The notes: generated by a model from the letters alone, not told the origin. Positions 19,256 through 30,184 are shown, counted from the stretch's first letter. The stretch is DNA of 64,000 nucleotides from Lunularia cruciata (GCA_948567375.1 OX419762.1:24940608-25004607), one strand, 5' to 3'. Made by a program: numbers and translations.

Positions 19256-19814
19256 TATCAACAATTTCTTTGACAATTTCTTCTTTGAGGATGTCAACTT
19301 CAACCCGGTTGGGAGAATAAGGCTCAACACCTTTGATGTGTTCTTCAAAATTCCTTTGGGACAACCGAGGAATCGTTCATAGAAGATGTTGGCACTCTTC
19401 TTCCGTCAACGTTTGTGTTGTCTTTTCTCGAACAAAGTTCTTTAAAGATGCAACTTCCTTTACAGCTCTAGAGGAAGTCGGTGTACTGGGCCATAATGCA
19501 TATGTCTGGCCACTTGAGTCTTTCTTCTTCTTTGAAGAAGAAGGGGATGCGACGTAGCCTTACCAACCGCCTTTGCGTTTCTTGTGGTCAAGTTGTCACA
19601 TGGCTTCTTGCACTTCGTGAAGGAGTTGAAATTCCAACGCCTCTCGTTTGGTTTCGTCAAAAGTGGATTGGATCTTCAGACATTTTTCTTCTTCACGATG
19701 CAACGCTCGTCTTTGAACTCTCTCTTCCCATTGTTCTCTTGATGCAGACATTCATATTGCTTTGATACCCAGTTTTGAATTTGGCTTCGTATTCTTCCAC
19801 TTCCAAGATTTGTA
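19256..19814 (-). pseudogene. Gag-like internal region of the giant-LTR element
   Basis: It follows the primer site of the LTR at 19841-23625 in element orientation. The readable frame gives REQWEERVQRRALHREEEKC, TKREALEFQLLHEVQEAM and LTEEECQHLLYERFLGCPKG: charged, helical, coiled-coil-like. The sequence at 31405-31900 is its diverged relative (KREERVHRQNLLHEEEEHKK). I take it as the start of the element's own gag region by position; the similarity to known gag proteins is not strong. It is truncated at about 19256. Confidence 0.5.
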
Positions 19815-19832
19815 TCCCCGGCAATGGTGCCA
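19815..19832 (-). other. Primer-binding site, tRNA-Asp type
   Basis: Read on the minus strand, TGGCACCATTGCCGGGGA matches 16 of 18 bases of the plant tRNA-Asp complement TGGCGCCGTTGCCGGGGA used by Athila/Tat-type elements. It begins nine bases after the TTGTCA that ends the 3.8-kb repeat. This is the key evidence that the repeat is an LTR. Confidence 0.8.
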
Positions 19833-20510
19833 AAAATCATATGACAACCTGGCAAATATCACTTTTGTGGTAATCGGGTAAGTAAAGTTTGTTCCCACAA
19901 AGATACGATTCAGAATTGGTCAAATACAAAGTCAAATAGTAACCATTGCAGTTCTTATTGATTTCTTCTTTAGTCTCTCAGGTAGAAACCACACCCAGAA
20001 GAGAGTAACAAGCACTGACTCGCAGTCTTGTCATGAATTAACACTTCTTAATCACAACACTTTCAACTCTTTCCAAACAATCTTGATTGTGATGATTCAG
20101 GCTCTCCTAAAAATGGCACTTCATTGCAAAAGGACTTCACCTCAGAATTGTGTTCTACTCCTCCACTGAAGGCACAATTTCCTTGATCAAAATTGCTTCA
20201 CATCAACACTGTGCTGCATTCACAAATGCAGAATACTACCAACACTACAATTCCTCTCAAATTTGTCAAGGCATTGCTCCGATTGCACTTTACTCAGGAT
20301 CAAACACACAAAGTAAAGATCAAGTCTGCAAAATCCAACATCCAACAAGCACACTAACTTGCACTTCAAAATTCTCCCAACACTCACAAATATAGACACA
20401 AAGTTGATACTCGGAATCAAGGTCAAGCAACGAGCACTACTTCACAACACTTTGCTTTATCTATTCTCAAAATTATGAGCATTGAACAACATAATATTGC
20501 AAATGCCACC

Positions 20511-20518
20511 TTTAAATA
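20511..20518 (-). promoter_or_regulatory. TATA-like box of the LTR promoter (U3/R)
   Basis: TATTTAAA on the minus strand, about 675 bases before the LTR 3' end and downstream of the reading frame. The same place in other copies has TATTTAAG (42346, 56533) or close variants (57513, 49868). This is the expected site for the promoter of the genomic RNA. Confidence 0.5.
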
Positions 20519-20639
20519 GTGAAGCAATCGATAGTTATCTTCCTAATGTACCTCTTCCTAACAACTCTACAAACCTGCAGATCCGAAATGATAATGCACC
20601 TCTTCATATCTACTTATTCACATCTCAAATCTGTTACTA

Positions 20640-23212
20640 ATCCGATCTGATATCTACTTCCTCCTCAGCTTTCAAACCCAAACCCAAAGTAACTTTTCTC
20701 ACTACTACTATGCAGATCCTTGGGTTTCATAACTCCTACATCTTCTACCAAATCTAATAGTTCTCTTTCCTGATCTGAAATTCACTAGTGGGTAATCTAT
20801 CTAACTCCTTATCTCCCGACCCACTCTTCTCTAATGTCCCCAATGGTAACTCCAAAGACATTTATACTCCTACTTCATCTACTTTGGGTTTTGCTCTAAA
20901 ATCTTTCTGAAGTTTATCTATCTCCAATTTTACTGAGTCTAATTAAATTGTGATATTGTCTTCCACCTCCAATATCTTCCTATCTACACGAGTTTTGAGA
21001 CTAATCAACAACGCATTCAAATTGGTGTCCTTTGCATGTCTCCTCCTCGTCTCCTACACCAACAACTTCAACTTGTGCAACCTCGTCTCCTCAATATGCA
21101 CACTGGCCTTTGTACTCAACATTGCGTTCATTCTAATTACAATTTCCTTCAATGGCTCTAGTCTCATCTTCCTCTCTCGTTCCCAATCTACAAGCCAATT
21201 TTCTCGGTACATTGCCAATTCTGCCTCAAACTCAGCTTTCACAACTTCCTTCTCCTTCTCCTTCTGTACAATCCTCTCCTCTTGATTATGAAGTAACTCT
21301 TGCAACCTCTCTTCTTCTCTATATCTCACTGTCAACTCTTGTTGCCACAGTTGCTTCTTCTCTTCTACACTCTCCATCACCCTATCGAGCTCTTGTTCCT
21401 TCTTGGCTATTCTTGCCATAGCATGGATAATCTCTAATCTCAAATCAGCAAACTGTTGCTTCAAGATCTCATTCTCAACTACTTGTCTCTCCCTTGCTAT
21501 ATCACTCTGCTTCACAAGTTCCTTGCAATTCCTTGCTTCTCTCCTCAAGTTTTCTACCACTTGACTTTGTACTACTGCCTCTACTTGTAGTACCTCCTAT
21601 TCCTCCTCTCCTCGGATTATACTCTTCTTCAATTCCAAGTTCTCTTCTTCCAATCGGACTAACACCTGCAACACAGTCTTCACCTCCGGACACTTTGACT
21701 GCATCTCTTTCTTCTTGTGTTCCAATTTCACCAACAGAAGACACACAACTTCGTGCAGGTATTCCACTTTGTCACTCTTGACTACTTCAACTTGCGGAGT
21801 GATCTCCTTCTTTACCTCTTCTTCTCTCGATACTTGCCTTCTTTGCTGCAATCGTCGTATTGGAATGGACAATTCACTCCCCAAACTGGCATTCTCCCCT
21901 TCCCTTACCTTGCTCGGACCCGCTTCACACTTTGCCTTTTGCCTAGACCGAACTCCTCTTTGAATGGTAACCTTTCCCTCCTCCTGCTCTAGCACTTTGT
22001 CTTCTAACTTCATGTTACCTTCCTCTTCAAGCTCCATTCTGACTTCTTCTTCTGGTGAGGGAACCAACGTCATCTCTCTGCCTTTGTTGTTGTCACTACT
22101 TGTGTCTCCACTCTATAGTGTGAGCTCGGGTTCTTCCTTGCATTCCAAGTCTTCAGACTTGCACTCGGCTTTGCCTTCCGAGTCTTCTTCTGACGATGCA
22201 ATCACTACCATACCTTTCCTTGGGTTTACCTTTCTGGTCTTTTGAGGTCTCATTCTCATGACATCTTTGCCTTCTCCTTATTGACTCCTCTTCTTTGACT
22301 TCAAAGTACTCACTCTATTTGCATACTCTTCCCCGTCTACACGTAGTACTCATTGTTGCTTCTCATCTGAAGAATGTACTACTGCTCCTCCGCGTCGATC
22401 TCCTTTCTTAAGTCGAGATGAAAATGCGACACCATTCTGTTGCGCTCCGCCGCATTGAGTAGATTCAGCCCAAGGTAGAAATAAGCTGCAAATGGCACAA
22501 TGTAATGCGGAGGTGATCTACCCCGCAAGTTCCACACCATCTATTTTGTTTGACCATGGAAGCACCTTGCCCAATTTATTGGCTCTCTTGCAAACATCTT
22601 ATGGAAGAACACCGCTTGGTGCTTCATCACATAAGTCAATCTCTCCGGCTTCAAGATTGCCATGAGAGCACTCACGATCCTTCTCTTGACCAGATCCTTG
22701 TAACTCTCCACTTTGTACCCATTCTTCATACACTTTGAAGAGAATGCATCCTTCACTTCTTGGGTTTCTTTGGCTACCTCTCCCTTCCCCAAGAACGTGG
22801 CACCCTTCTCCGTGCCTGCCTCTCTTCCGAGTACTAATCTCCCATCCGACTCCGTCCAACAACCCGGATTTCCTCTCTTCATCTCTTCCTTGAGGCCATC
22901 AAGACATTTACTCTCGATTATCTCCGTCATGAATCTTGGAAAACTCACATTCCAATTCCACGCCAAGAAGGTGATAAAAAGTCGGCTCAAGACTTTGATT
23001 CTTGCGATCACATCTAACCTCCGAATTGCATGATTTCTCATTGTGAATTCGGAGTTCTTCTTTCCTCCTCCCATCTTTCTTTCTTCCTCACTATCTCTCA
23101 GATAAGCTCTCTCAAATTCTCCTCTACACACTAGCGCGTCTTCAACTCTACTTCCCTTCCTATGATCTCCTGTAGGACGACTCCTCAATGGCAAAGGAAA
23201 ATTGCTTGACAT
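20640..23212 (-). pseudogene. LTR-borne globular and coiled-coil protein (reference copy)
   Basis: The first 223 codons are open from MSSNFPLPLRSRP at 23212. Conserved blocks by residue: HAIRRLDVIARIKVLSRLF (61-79), TFLAWNWNVSFPRFM (81-95), KRGNPGCWTESDGRLVLGRE (112-131), NGYKVESYKDLV (164-175) and TYVMKHQAVFFHKMF with PINWARCFH (193-219). A TAG replaces the Gln codon found in the 10833-11267 copy at 22541. The next parts are in other frames: Lys/acidic linker, a Glu/Lys block (22073-21597), coiled coil (21560-21054; RNCKELVKQSDIARERQ, VRYREEERLQELLHNQEE), then the tail to about 20650. Expected intact length is about 820 residues. I recognise no known family. The FFHKMF-x-INWARCFH block followed by a PPHYF block faintly recalls the accessory 'putative plant transposon protein' of Tat-type elements, which is only a suggestion. 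Confidence 0.72.
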
Positions 23213-23230
23213 TGCTTTGTTGTTAGCCCA

Positions 23231-23238
23231 ATTTTATA
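23231..23238 (-). promoter_or_regulatory. TATA-like box just upstream of the LTR ORF
   Basis: TATAAAAT on the minus strand about 19-26 bases before the ATG at 23212, matching the same position in three other copies (11532, 39700, 60298). Confidence 0.45.
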
Positions 23239-23625
23239 GAGTGGTGCCTTCTTTGTCGCTCTTCAATTTGAGTTTCTACCGAGAAATCACTCCTCTTGCA
23301 TGCTTCTGTCACTGTCAAGTGTCCTTCATGCGTATGCCTGCCGGTTTTTAAATGGTCTCTTCTTGAATTTCTTGCCCCAAAGAAAAGTTGTTACACTATC
23401 CTTGCCTCAGGTTGAGCACCCCCCAATACAAAGACTTCTTACTTTGGGTTGTATGCTGACAAGGCAAGTCCGAGTACTTCACCTTATGACCTAAAGCCAC
23501 GTTACCTAAGGTTTCATCCCAAAGATTCTTTTCTTTGCCTTCTTCGGCCATACAAGCACACTCCGACTTCTCTATACACTTCTTCTTCTCTATTTCAAAA
23601 AAAAACAAAAAATGTGGGTACCACA

Positions 23626-24190
23626 TCATTCTAGGTCTACCTTGGCATGAACATCATAAGGTTCAATTCAATTGGACCCGACGCTAAATTCAAGTACAAC
23701 ACCAAGGTAGGAATTTCTAATTAGGTTGTCTGGCACCTTTGAGTAAGACACATAAGAATAGTCAGTCCCAAGATGGGAAGTCTGTCGAGTAGGTAGCCAT
23801 AGAGCAAACCTTGAAGGGAATGGAGTCCCAAGACAAGAAGTTTGCCAAGAAGGCAACCATGGAGCAAGCTTGGAAGAGAGATGGGTCCCTAGAAGGGACG
23901 TTGGTTAGTAAAGTAGCCATAGAGCAAGCTTTGGAAGAAGATAAGTCTATATTCACGGTGTGGATCAAGCCGATTGCACAAGAACAATTGGAGGAGGGCC
24001 AAGAGCCTCATCAAGCAATGGTTGATCGGATTGTTCAAGAGTTTGCAGACGTGTTTCTAGATGATTTTCCAAAGGGATTACCCTCCGATCGAGGTATGCA
24101 TTTCAAGATCAAGTTATTGCTAGGAGTACTCCAATGAGTAGACCAATCTATCGGCTCTCACCAAAGGAGTTGGAGTAGTTGCAAATTCAA
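23626..24190 (+). pseudogene. Ty3/gypsy protease end and reverse transcriptase start
   Basis: It resumes the element of 17592-19255 after the giant-LTR insertion. ALEEDKSIFTVWIKPIAQEQ, EEGQEPHQAMVDRIVQEFAD and PKGLPSDRG lead into the RT N-terminus (PIYRLSPKELE at about 24140-24175). Around 100 codons of protease, including the catalytic motif, are missing compared with the copy at 61561-62340. It breaks off at about 24190 against an oppositely oriented gypsy. Confidence 0.75.
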
Positions 24191-24199
24191 AATCCATTT

Positions 24200-24960
24200 T
24201 TTTAGGTTGAGTGTTGCATTTGCCTCATCCAAGCATTGCAAGACCTTGATTAGATGCTCAAAGTGCTCCTCCTTGTTCCCATCGACACAAAAGTCATCAA
24301 TGAAGTCTCTCACAAATTTCCCAATGAAAGGTTCAAATACCTTGTTTATGAACAGTTGGAATGTGGCTGGAGCATTGCAAAGCCCACAAGGCATGACCTT
24401 GAAGCATGATTTCTCCAAGGTGTGGTGAATGTGATGAGTTGTTGATGCTCTAGTGCAATCTTGATTTGGTTATACCCACTATAACCATCTCCAAAATTGT
24501 ACCTCTCATGACTTGCAACTTCCTCCAAGATCTCATCAATGAATGGCAAAGGGTAATAGTCCTTCTTAGTGATAACATTAAGCTTCTTGTAATCCACACA
24601 TACTCAAATTTTGCAATTCTTTTTCTTCACAATGACAATTGGAGACACCCATTCTGAATTCTCCACCTCAAAGATAAATCTGGCCTCCTTGAGCTTATCA
24701 ATCTCCTCCTTCTCCACCAAAGATATTGTTGGGCTAATGCAACATTGATTTTGGCGGACTAGTCTTGCATGTGACTCCACCTCAATCTTGTGCTCCTCCA
24801 AGGTGACTTCCTTTAGATCCATGTAATTGAAAGCAAACACATGGATGAACTTAAAAAAAACTCCTCAAATCTCAGCTTCTCCTCCTTGGTAACATTTGGA
24901 CCATACTTGAGGGTAGATAACCTCCTTTCTATCTCCTCAAGTGTCAATGGTGATTTATCT
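24200..24960 (-). pseudogene. Ty3/gypsy reverse transcriptase, truncated
   Basis: Blocks are LEEHKIEVESHARLVRQNQC, DKLKEARFIFEVENSEWVSP, MDYKKLNVITKKDYYPLPFI, then frameshifted MPCGLCNAPATFQLF, and FVRDFIDDFCV with the catalytic Asp-Asp pair. It stops after LDEANATLNLKK, where the paired copy continues for some 165 residues. Several frame breaks. Confidence 0.82.
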
Positions 24961-25129
24961 GGGTCCTTCAAAACCTACGACTTAGGTGCAAAATCCATAG
25001 CACACAAGTAATACACATCTAAATCAGATTCAAATTCATCTTCCTCCATGGAATTCTCCTCTTCCATGCTTGTATCCACACCTGAAGTTCCTTCTTCAAA
25101 ATTTGATTCTTAATAATCAAAAGATGGTG

Positions 25130-25711
25130 TATCTGAATGTAAAGTGTTGGTGGTGTTAGTCACAAGAATTGTGACTCTATGGTTTGACGGTCCAATCCTC
25201 AAGTACCCTTTGTGTCATCAATCAATTGTGCGTGCTGCTCTCAACCATGGCCTCCCAAGAATCATAGCTTGAATCTTTCAAGACTTGGAAAGTCATGAGA
25301 TTTGCAAACTCCCATAACTAAAACTACCACCTTATCCATCACCCCTACTGGTTGAACTTGTTGCTTGTTTTTCATGCTCACCACAAATGTTGAAGGTCTT
25401 GAGGGTATCATACCCAACTTCTTCATCAACCTTTTTGACATGACATTCAGTGTTAACCCTCCATGAACCAATGCATCCTTCAGGTTGTGACCATCCGCTC
25501 TCACATCAATCTTAGAGGCATATTCACAAGCCTCCCATGGTGTTGGCTTGGCATCCACTTCTCCCATTGATATTGGAGTTTTTGCCTTCTTCTTCCTCTT
25601 ACTCATTGTAGAACTCAAACTACCTCTAAGCTCCTTTATTAAAGTAGGTTTCAAAGCAATCAATTGGCCCATTGTGATATTAGCCTTATGATTACCAACA
25701 TCCTCCAACAC
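25130..25711 (-). pseudogene. Ty3/gypsy aspartic protease region
   Basis: Contains CEYASKIDVRADGHNLKDAL, then VHGGLTLNVMSKRLMKKLGM. The active-site triad, Asp-Gly-Gly in the sister copy at 47520-48469, is His-Gly-Gly here, so the catalytic Asp is lost. VGVMDKVVVLVMGV follows. Downstream, an acidic linker without a domain connects to RT (25130-24960). Confidence 0.72.
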
Positions 25712-25866
25712 ATTTTAGTTCCATTGTTGCTTGGAGATCAAGAAGTCCTCCATCCCCAACTTCTTTCTTGGAGTCTTTGTTGTTGATGGTTTTGGGGTGC
25801 AAGTGCTCCTAGTAGACAAAGGAGTATCCTTGCTATGAGTAAATCTTTGAGAAGAGTGCACATCCT

Positions 25867-27017
25867 CTACAAAACGGCTCTCTTTTTCTCTTGTGCCAAA
25901 AGCTCCAAATTAAGACTCTTGGAGTTTGAGCACTCTCCCTTCTCATACTTTCTCTCAACCACATCTATAGATGTTATCCCCTTACCTTTGTTTTGATTAG
26001 GAGCCACTTTGGTTTCACTACCTCCTTCTTTTCCCTCTATTGGTTCCTTCATAACCCCTTCCTCCATGGTAAGTGGAATTTGAGCAATTCCTTTGGATAT
26101 GGCCTCTTCTTCCATAACCAAAACAATTTCCCTCATTGAAATTTTTGGTTGGTTGGCCTCCTCTATATGGATAACTTATATAACTCCTAGGCCCTCTCTC
26201 CACATTCTGATCCACCTCTCTTCTCCCATAGTTGCAGTACATTGATCTTGAGATCTTCAAGTTGTTTAGTGATAGCTTGAAGTGGATCCTTTGGTAGGGG
26301 TGCAAGAACTGAAGTAAATACTACTTGTGATGCAACCCTTGTCACCAAAGTATCAGAAGTTCCACTGTACTTGTAACCTTGAGGAGGATGCACAACCTTC
26401 TTCACCACCAAATCACTCTCATCTCCTTCCAAACTCTCCTCCATACAAATTGTGATCTTGATAGCTTCAACCTTGGAAAAAAGTTTCTCATATCTCACCT
26501 TGCTTCTAATTTGTGGTCTCAATCCTCCCAAAAAATTCTTAGTGAGCATGGCCCCTATGCCAATCATAGTAGTCTCCACATCACCCCCACCCTTTTTCAA
26601 CACTATGCAAAATTTGGACTCTAACTTTTCCACTCTTTCCACATAGACTCTCACTTTCTCTCCATCTTCTTGCTTGAGAAAGTTAACCTCACTCATCAAT
26701 CTCTCATAACTCTAATTTGGAAGAAAGTTTTCAATGAGTGCTAAAGTCAAACCCTCCCTAGACTCTTCTTGCCCATCTCTCCTCTCTCTCTTTTGGTATT
26801 TTGACACATACCATGTAAGTGCTGCATCCTAAAAGAAATTTGGTAATAATGAGGTCCAATCATTCTTCCTTCTCTCATTGTCTCCTATGCAAGCTCTCTT
26901 GAAGTCTCTCACAAAGGCCTCCACATCTTCTCCATCCTTGCCAAAGAAAGCCGGAAGTTTTTCCCATCTTAAGTACTCACTATCTTTCTTTTCTTTCAAA
27001 TTCTTTTCTTTTCTCAA
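25867..27017 (-). pseudogene. Ty3/gypsy gag (broken)
   Basis: Starts near 27017 with a Lys/Glu-rich leader and KLPAFFGKDGEDVEAFVRDF, then NNERR-type DNERRKNDWTSLLPNFF, SEVNFLKQEDGEKVRVYVER, GIGAMLTKNFLGGLRPQI, and a CCHC-like knuckle region in another frame (FGYGRRGHIQRNC at about 26140; the first Cys pair is degraded). Nearly collinear with the gag at 46610-47600. Internal stops and frameshifts. Confidence 0.78.
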
Positions 27018-27299
27018 TCTATACCTAATAGAGTATGTACATGACTAACTCCATTTGAAAGTAATACACCCTAGGAAACACAAAGGTTCAGGTTGTTCCA
27101 AGGTTTCTATAGCAACATCAAATCCTAGAGTGCATATTAATCAAACTCTCATGGATAGTTTATCCATAAGTTGAAAGATTATCTCCATCACTAATCTTGA
27201 GATCTAGTTGATAAAGGTGGTAATATTCCCGTAGCTGTACTAAGACTCTCTCCAAGATCCTTCACCAAAGTCTCCAAAAGTGCTTTTACTCTACTACGC

Positions 27300-27570
27300 T
27301 CATGGCCTTATGGAAGTCCTTCCACTCCACAAACCTCACACAACTCCTTGGTCTTAGATCTTCTCCCTCCCAATCTTGGTGAAGAAGGTCTAGCATGCAA
27401 ACCCAAGTCAAGTAAGCCTCTCCTTTCTCTCAATCTCTTGCCCTCAAAGGTCAATGGACATGAACTTGCCTTATGTCCCTTCTCTCCACATAAAAATCAC
27501 TTAGACTCACTCTTTCCTCCAAGTGGTGTAGATTTTTAGATCCTCTTAACACTCTCTTCAAATTCTATTC
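27300..27570 (-). pseudogene. Remnant of the upstream zinc-knuckle ORF
   Basis: The minus strand here is the degraded counterpart of the CFLCGEKGHKASSC protein of the copy at 45766-46370, followed by the LDLG-FACP-type Arg-rich stretch. Stops fall inside the knuckle. The surrounding 27560-28320 is noncoding leader, alignable to 45243-45990. Confidence 0.6.
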
Positions 27571-28322
27571 TAAACTATCTTTTCTTCAAATCCACTCATA
27601 TAATCAACTCAAACCCTTGTGGAACCTTGAATAGCCTCAATTACCACTCTTGATGACCCTGCATGTTCCTAAGATGAATCTAAACACTCAAACATACTTT
27701 TTGTTGCTCTCACACTCCTCATGCATGAGATCTCAACTCTATAGAATTGACCCCTCCTCACAATGTTATTCAAATCTCTCAGCTGGTAATTTACAGTCCT
27801 CTAAAATTTTTCACAATTGATCACAAATCTAGGGCATCACTCCTTGCAAAATTTCAGATTTCTTCATTAAGCCATTGGGCCTATGCACTTTTCTATTCAG
27901 CACACATATTTCAGATTTGGTTTGAAAACCACCCCCTTTACTTAAAAAACTCATAACTCTTTGTGCAAGAATGATCCTCTTTTATTTTTGTATCAATAGA
28001 GAGGATACAATGCACTAAATTTTCTTGGAAATTTTCAGAATAACCCATTGAAAATTGAAGAAATGGCAGACTCTATGTAATTTTCCATAGAGCATGTAGT
28101 TGCGAGAGCAGTTTACCCTATCAATTTTCAAAAAATCTTAGCCCAATTTACATAGTAGCTCTCACAATAATTTATAGTGTGCTAATTGAATGGATAACCC
28201 AAGCCATTATGTGTAGAAATTTCAAGCTCAGATCTCTAACTTGATATTTTACCCAAAATCACCTTAATCCCTAAAATCTACAATCCACCTCACACAATCT
28301 CTCCAAATCCTCTCATATGTAC

Positions 28323-29012
28323 TGTAACACCCATTTGTGCATGTGTGTGGTATTGTGATATTTAGCTTGGTATTACAAGTACTTGAGAGATATTATTTAT
28401 ATAGAGATAAAAGATGGTTCTACATTAGTCATTATTAGCTAAATTTAGTCATAGCTAAGATAGAGGGGACCTTACTTTAGAGGAACTAGAAGATGAGCTC
28501 CACTATTTTGGATTCTAGTGTGTTGACTTGGTATTATTCCTAGGTGTTTGGTTTTGAGGAAAGAGTTGACAACTCTTGGGCCTGCAAACATTTTTGTTTT
28601 GGATTCTTCTATAGTCCAAGGATAGCCCATGTGAAGGAATCCCTAACTTAGTGGTTGGATCAAGATAAGATCACATGCTAGTAGAATATGCCCATGTGAA
28701 TGGATATTCCTTTCTACTTTTTTACTTTACTTGACATTTTGTCTAGTAACTTGAGTTACTACGGTAATTAGTAACTTTGGTACGTAACTATTTCACAAAT
28801 ATATAAACAAGGGGTGAGGAGGTACTCATCATCCTTTAATTTTGCAATTATCTCTCTCTCATTGAGTTCTCTAGTGAGCAACATCTTGAGTCTTGGAGTG
28901 TTAGCCTTAGAGGAGTATGATGGATTTGGGGTTCTTTTCCTTCTTAGTCCATGATGCGCTACCATAATAACCATTGGAGGTTCATCTTGAGTGAAAGACA
29001 AGCCGGCTCACA
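28323..29012 (+). mobile_element. Solo LTR of the 690-bp gypsy family
   Basis: Starts TGTAACACCCATTTGTGC, ends GCCGGCTCACA. On either side is leader sequence of the minus-strand gypsy (24191-29912): the left flank aligns to about 45243 and the right flank to about 45238 of the plus-strand copy, so it is inserted in that leader. The flanking bases are TGTAC and ATACA, only partly alike, so the duplication is eroded. Confidence 0.85.
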
Positions 29013-29196
29013 ATACAAGTTGTACAAAATCGCCTCAAAGACATCATAATAAACTACATGGCATAAAAATGGGTCCAAGTTCTCCAATATAAGTTCAACC
29101 CTCTCCTCCATTGAAGTTCTCTCCAATTGAGTTCTCACAACCTCCTTCTATCTAATATAGAATTGTACACGGAACATTATCTTACCTTTTAGAGAG

Positions 29197-29214
29197 GTCC
29201 CGACAACGAAACCA
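29197..29214 (-). other. Primer-binding site of the 690-bp gypsy family
   Basis: On the minus strand TGGTTTCGTTGTCGGGAC follows four bases after the LTR end. It resembles the tRNA-Asp complement TGGCGCCGTTGCCGGGGA but with several differences, partly C-to-T and G-to-A changes. Confidence 0.6.
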
Positions 29215-29218
29215 AAAA

Positions 29219-29912
29219 TGTGAGCTGGCTTGTCTCTCATTTAGGATGAACCTTTGATGGCTCTTTTGGTAGCACACCATGGACTAAGAAGGCAAGGAAC
29301 CCCAACTCCATCATACTTCTCCAAGGCTAACACTCCAAGACTCAAGACATTGCTCACTAGAGAACTCAATGAAAGAGAGATAGTTGCAAAATGAAAAGAT
29401 GATGCGTACCTCTTCACCCCTTGTTTATATACTTGTGAAATAGTTATGCACCAAAGTTACTTATTACTGGAGTAACTCAAGTTACTAGACTTAAAGTCAA
29501 GTAAAGTCAAAAAGTACAAGGGAATTTCCATCCACATGTGCATATTCCACTAAGCATGTGATCTTATCTTGACCCAACCACTAAGCCAAGGTTTCGTTCA
29601 CATGGGCTATCCTTGGACTATAGAAGAATCCAAAATAAAAGGACTTGCAAGCCCAAGAGTTATCAACTCTTTGCTCAAAGCCAAACACCTAGGAATTATA
29701 CCAAGTCAAATATACTAGAATCCAAAATAATGGTGCTCATCTTTTCCATTTCCTTTAAAGTAAATTCCCCACTATCTTAGCTTTGACTAACTTTAGCTAA
29801 TCATGACTAATGTAGAACTATCCTTTATCTCTGTATAAATAATATCTCCCAAGTATTTATAATACCAAGCTAAATATCACAATACCACACACATGCACAA
29901 ACGGGTGTTACA
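29219..29912 (-). mobile_element. 5' LTR of the minus-strand gypsy
   Basis: In element orientation it begins TGTAACACCCGTTTGTGC at 29912 and ends CCAGCTCACA at 29219. It is close to the LTRs at 28323-29012 and 44337-45028 along its whole length, and the primer site and leader follow. Confidence 0.88.
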
Positions 29913-29930
29913 AAGTAAACTTGGGAAAAT

Positions 29931-30184
29931 TTATAATCTATCTTGGGAGTTGTGTTCTTTGTTGGCAAAGGAAATTACTTCATACTCCTCAATAAATTCA
30001 TCAAGGTTTTCATCCAATTTTGTCCCCTTATACTTCTGATAGGCTTGCCTTATGATAGGATGTGATGACATGGCAAGCAATTGAAGGATAAGTTGTTGGG
30101 GTACCAAAGTTGGTTGCTCTGAATCACCTTCACCTTCATACTTTGGGTTAGTGCTCCACAGTACCAAATGTAAGTGTGAATGCA
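29931..30184 (-). pseudogene. Gypsy gag N-terminal fragment
   Basis: Contains QPTLVPQQLILQLLAMSSHP, RQAYQKYKGTKLDENLDEFI and EYEVISFANKEHNSQDRL, then a stop and IFPSL. This resembles the N-terminal region of plant Ty3/gypsy gag. It is bounded by the gypsy LTR at 29912 and the short LTR copy starting near 30185; its source element is not identified. Confidence 0.5.

Larger units (their letters stand above)
19841..23625 (-). mobile_element. Giant LTR (3.79 kb) with adjoining internal region
   Basis: It runs from 23625 (TGTGGTACCCACATTTTTTG) to 19841 (CCAGGTTGTCAT). Unlike the solo copies it is followed by a primer site and gag-like sequence (19256-19832), so it is a 5' LTR. ATCAT occurs directly outside both ends, which must be chance on the internal side if the element continues. 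It interrupts the protease region of the gypsy copy at 18250-24190. This is the best copy for the domain layout of the LTR-borne protein. Confidence 0.85.
24191..29912 (-). mobile_element. Ty3/gypsy (690-bp LTR family), 3' truncated copy
   Basis: The order on the minus strand is 5' LTR (29912-29219), primer site, leader, zinc-knuckle ORF, gag, protease and RT, ending within RT at about 24191. A plus-oriented solo LTR of the same family (28323-29012) is inserted in the leader. The RT palm end, RNase H, integrase and 3' LTR are lost. The copy at 44337-49862 is its closest relative and gives the expected layout. Confidence 0.85.
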
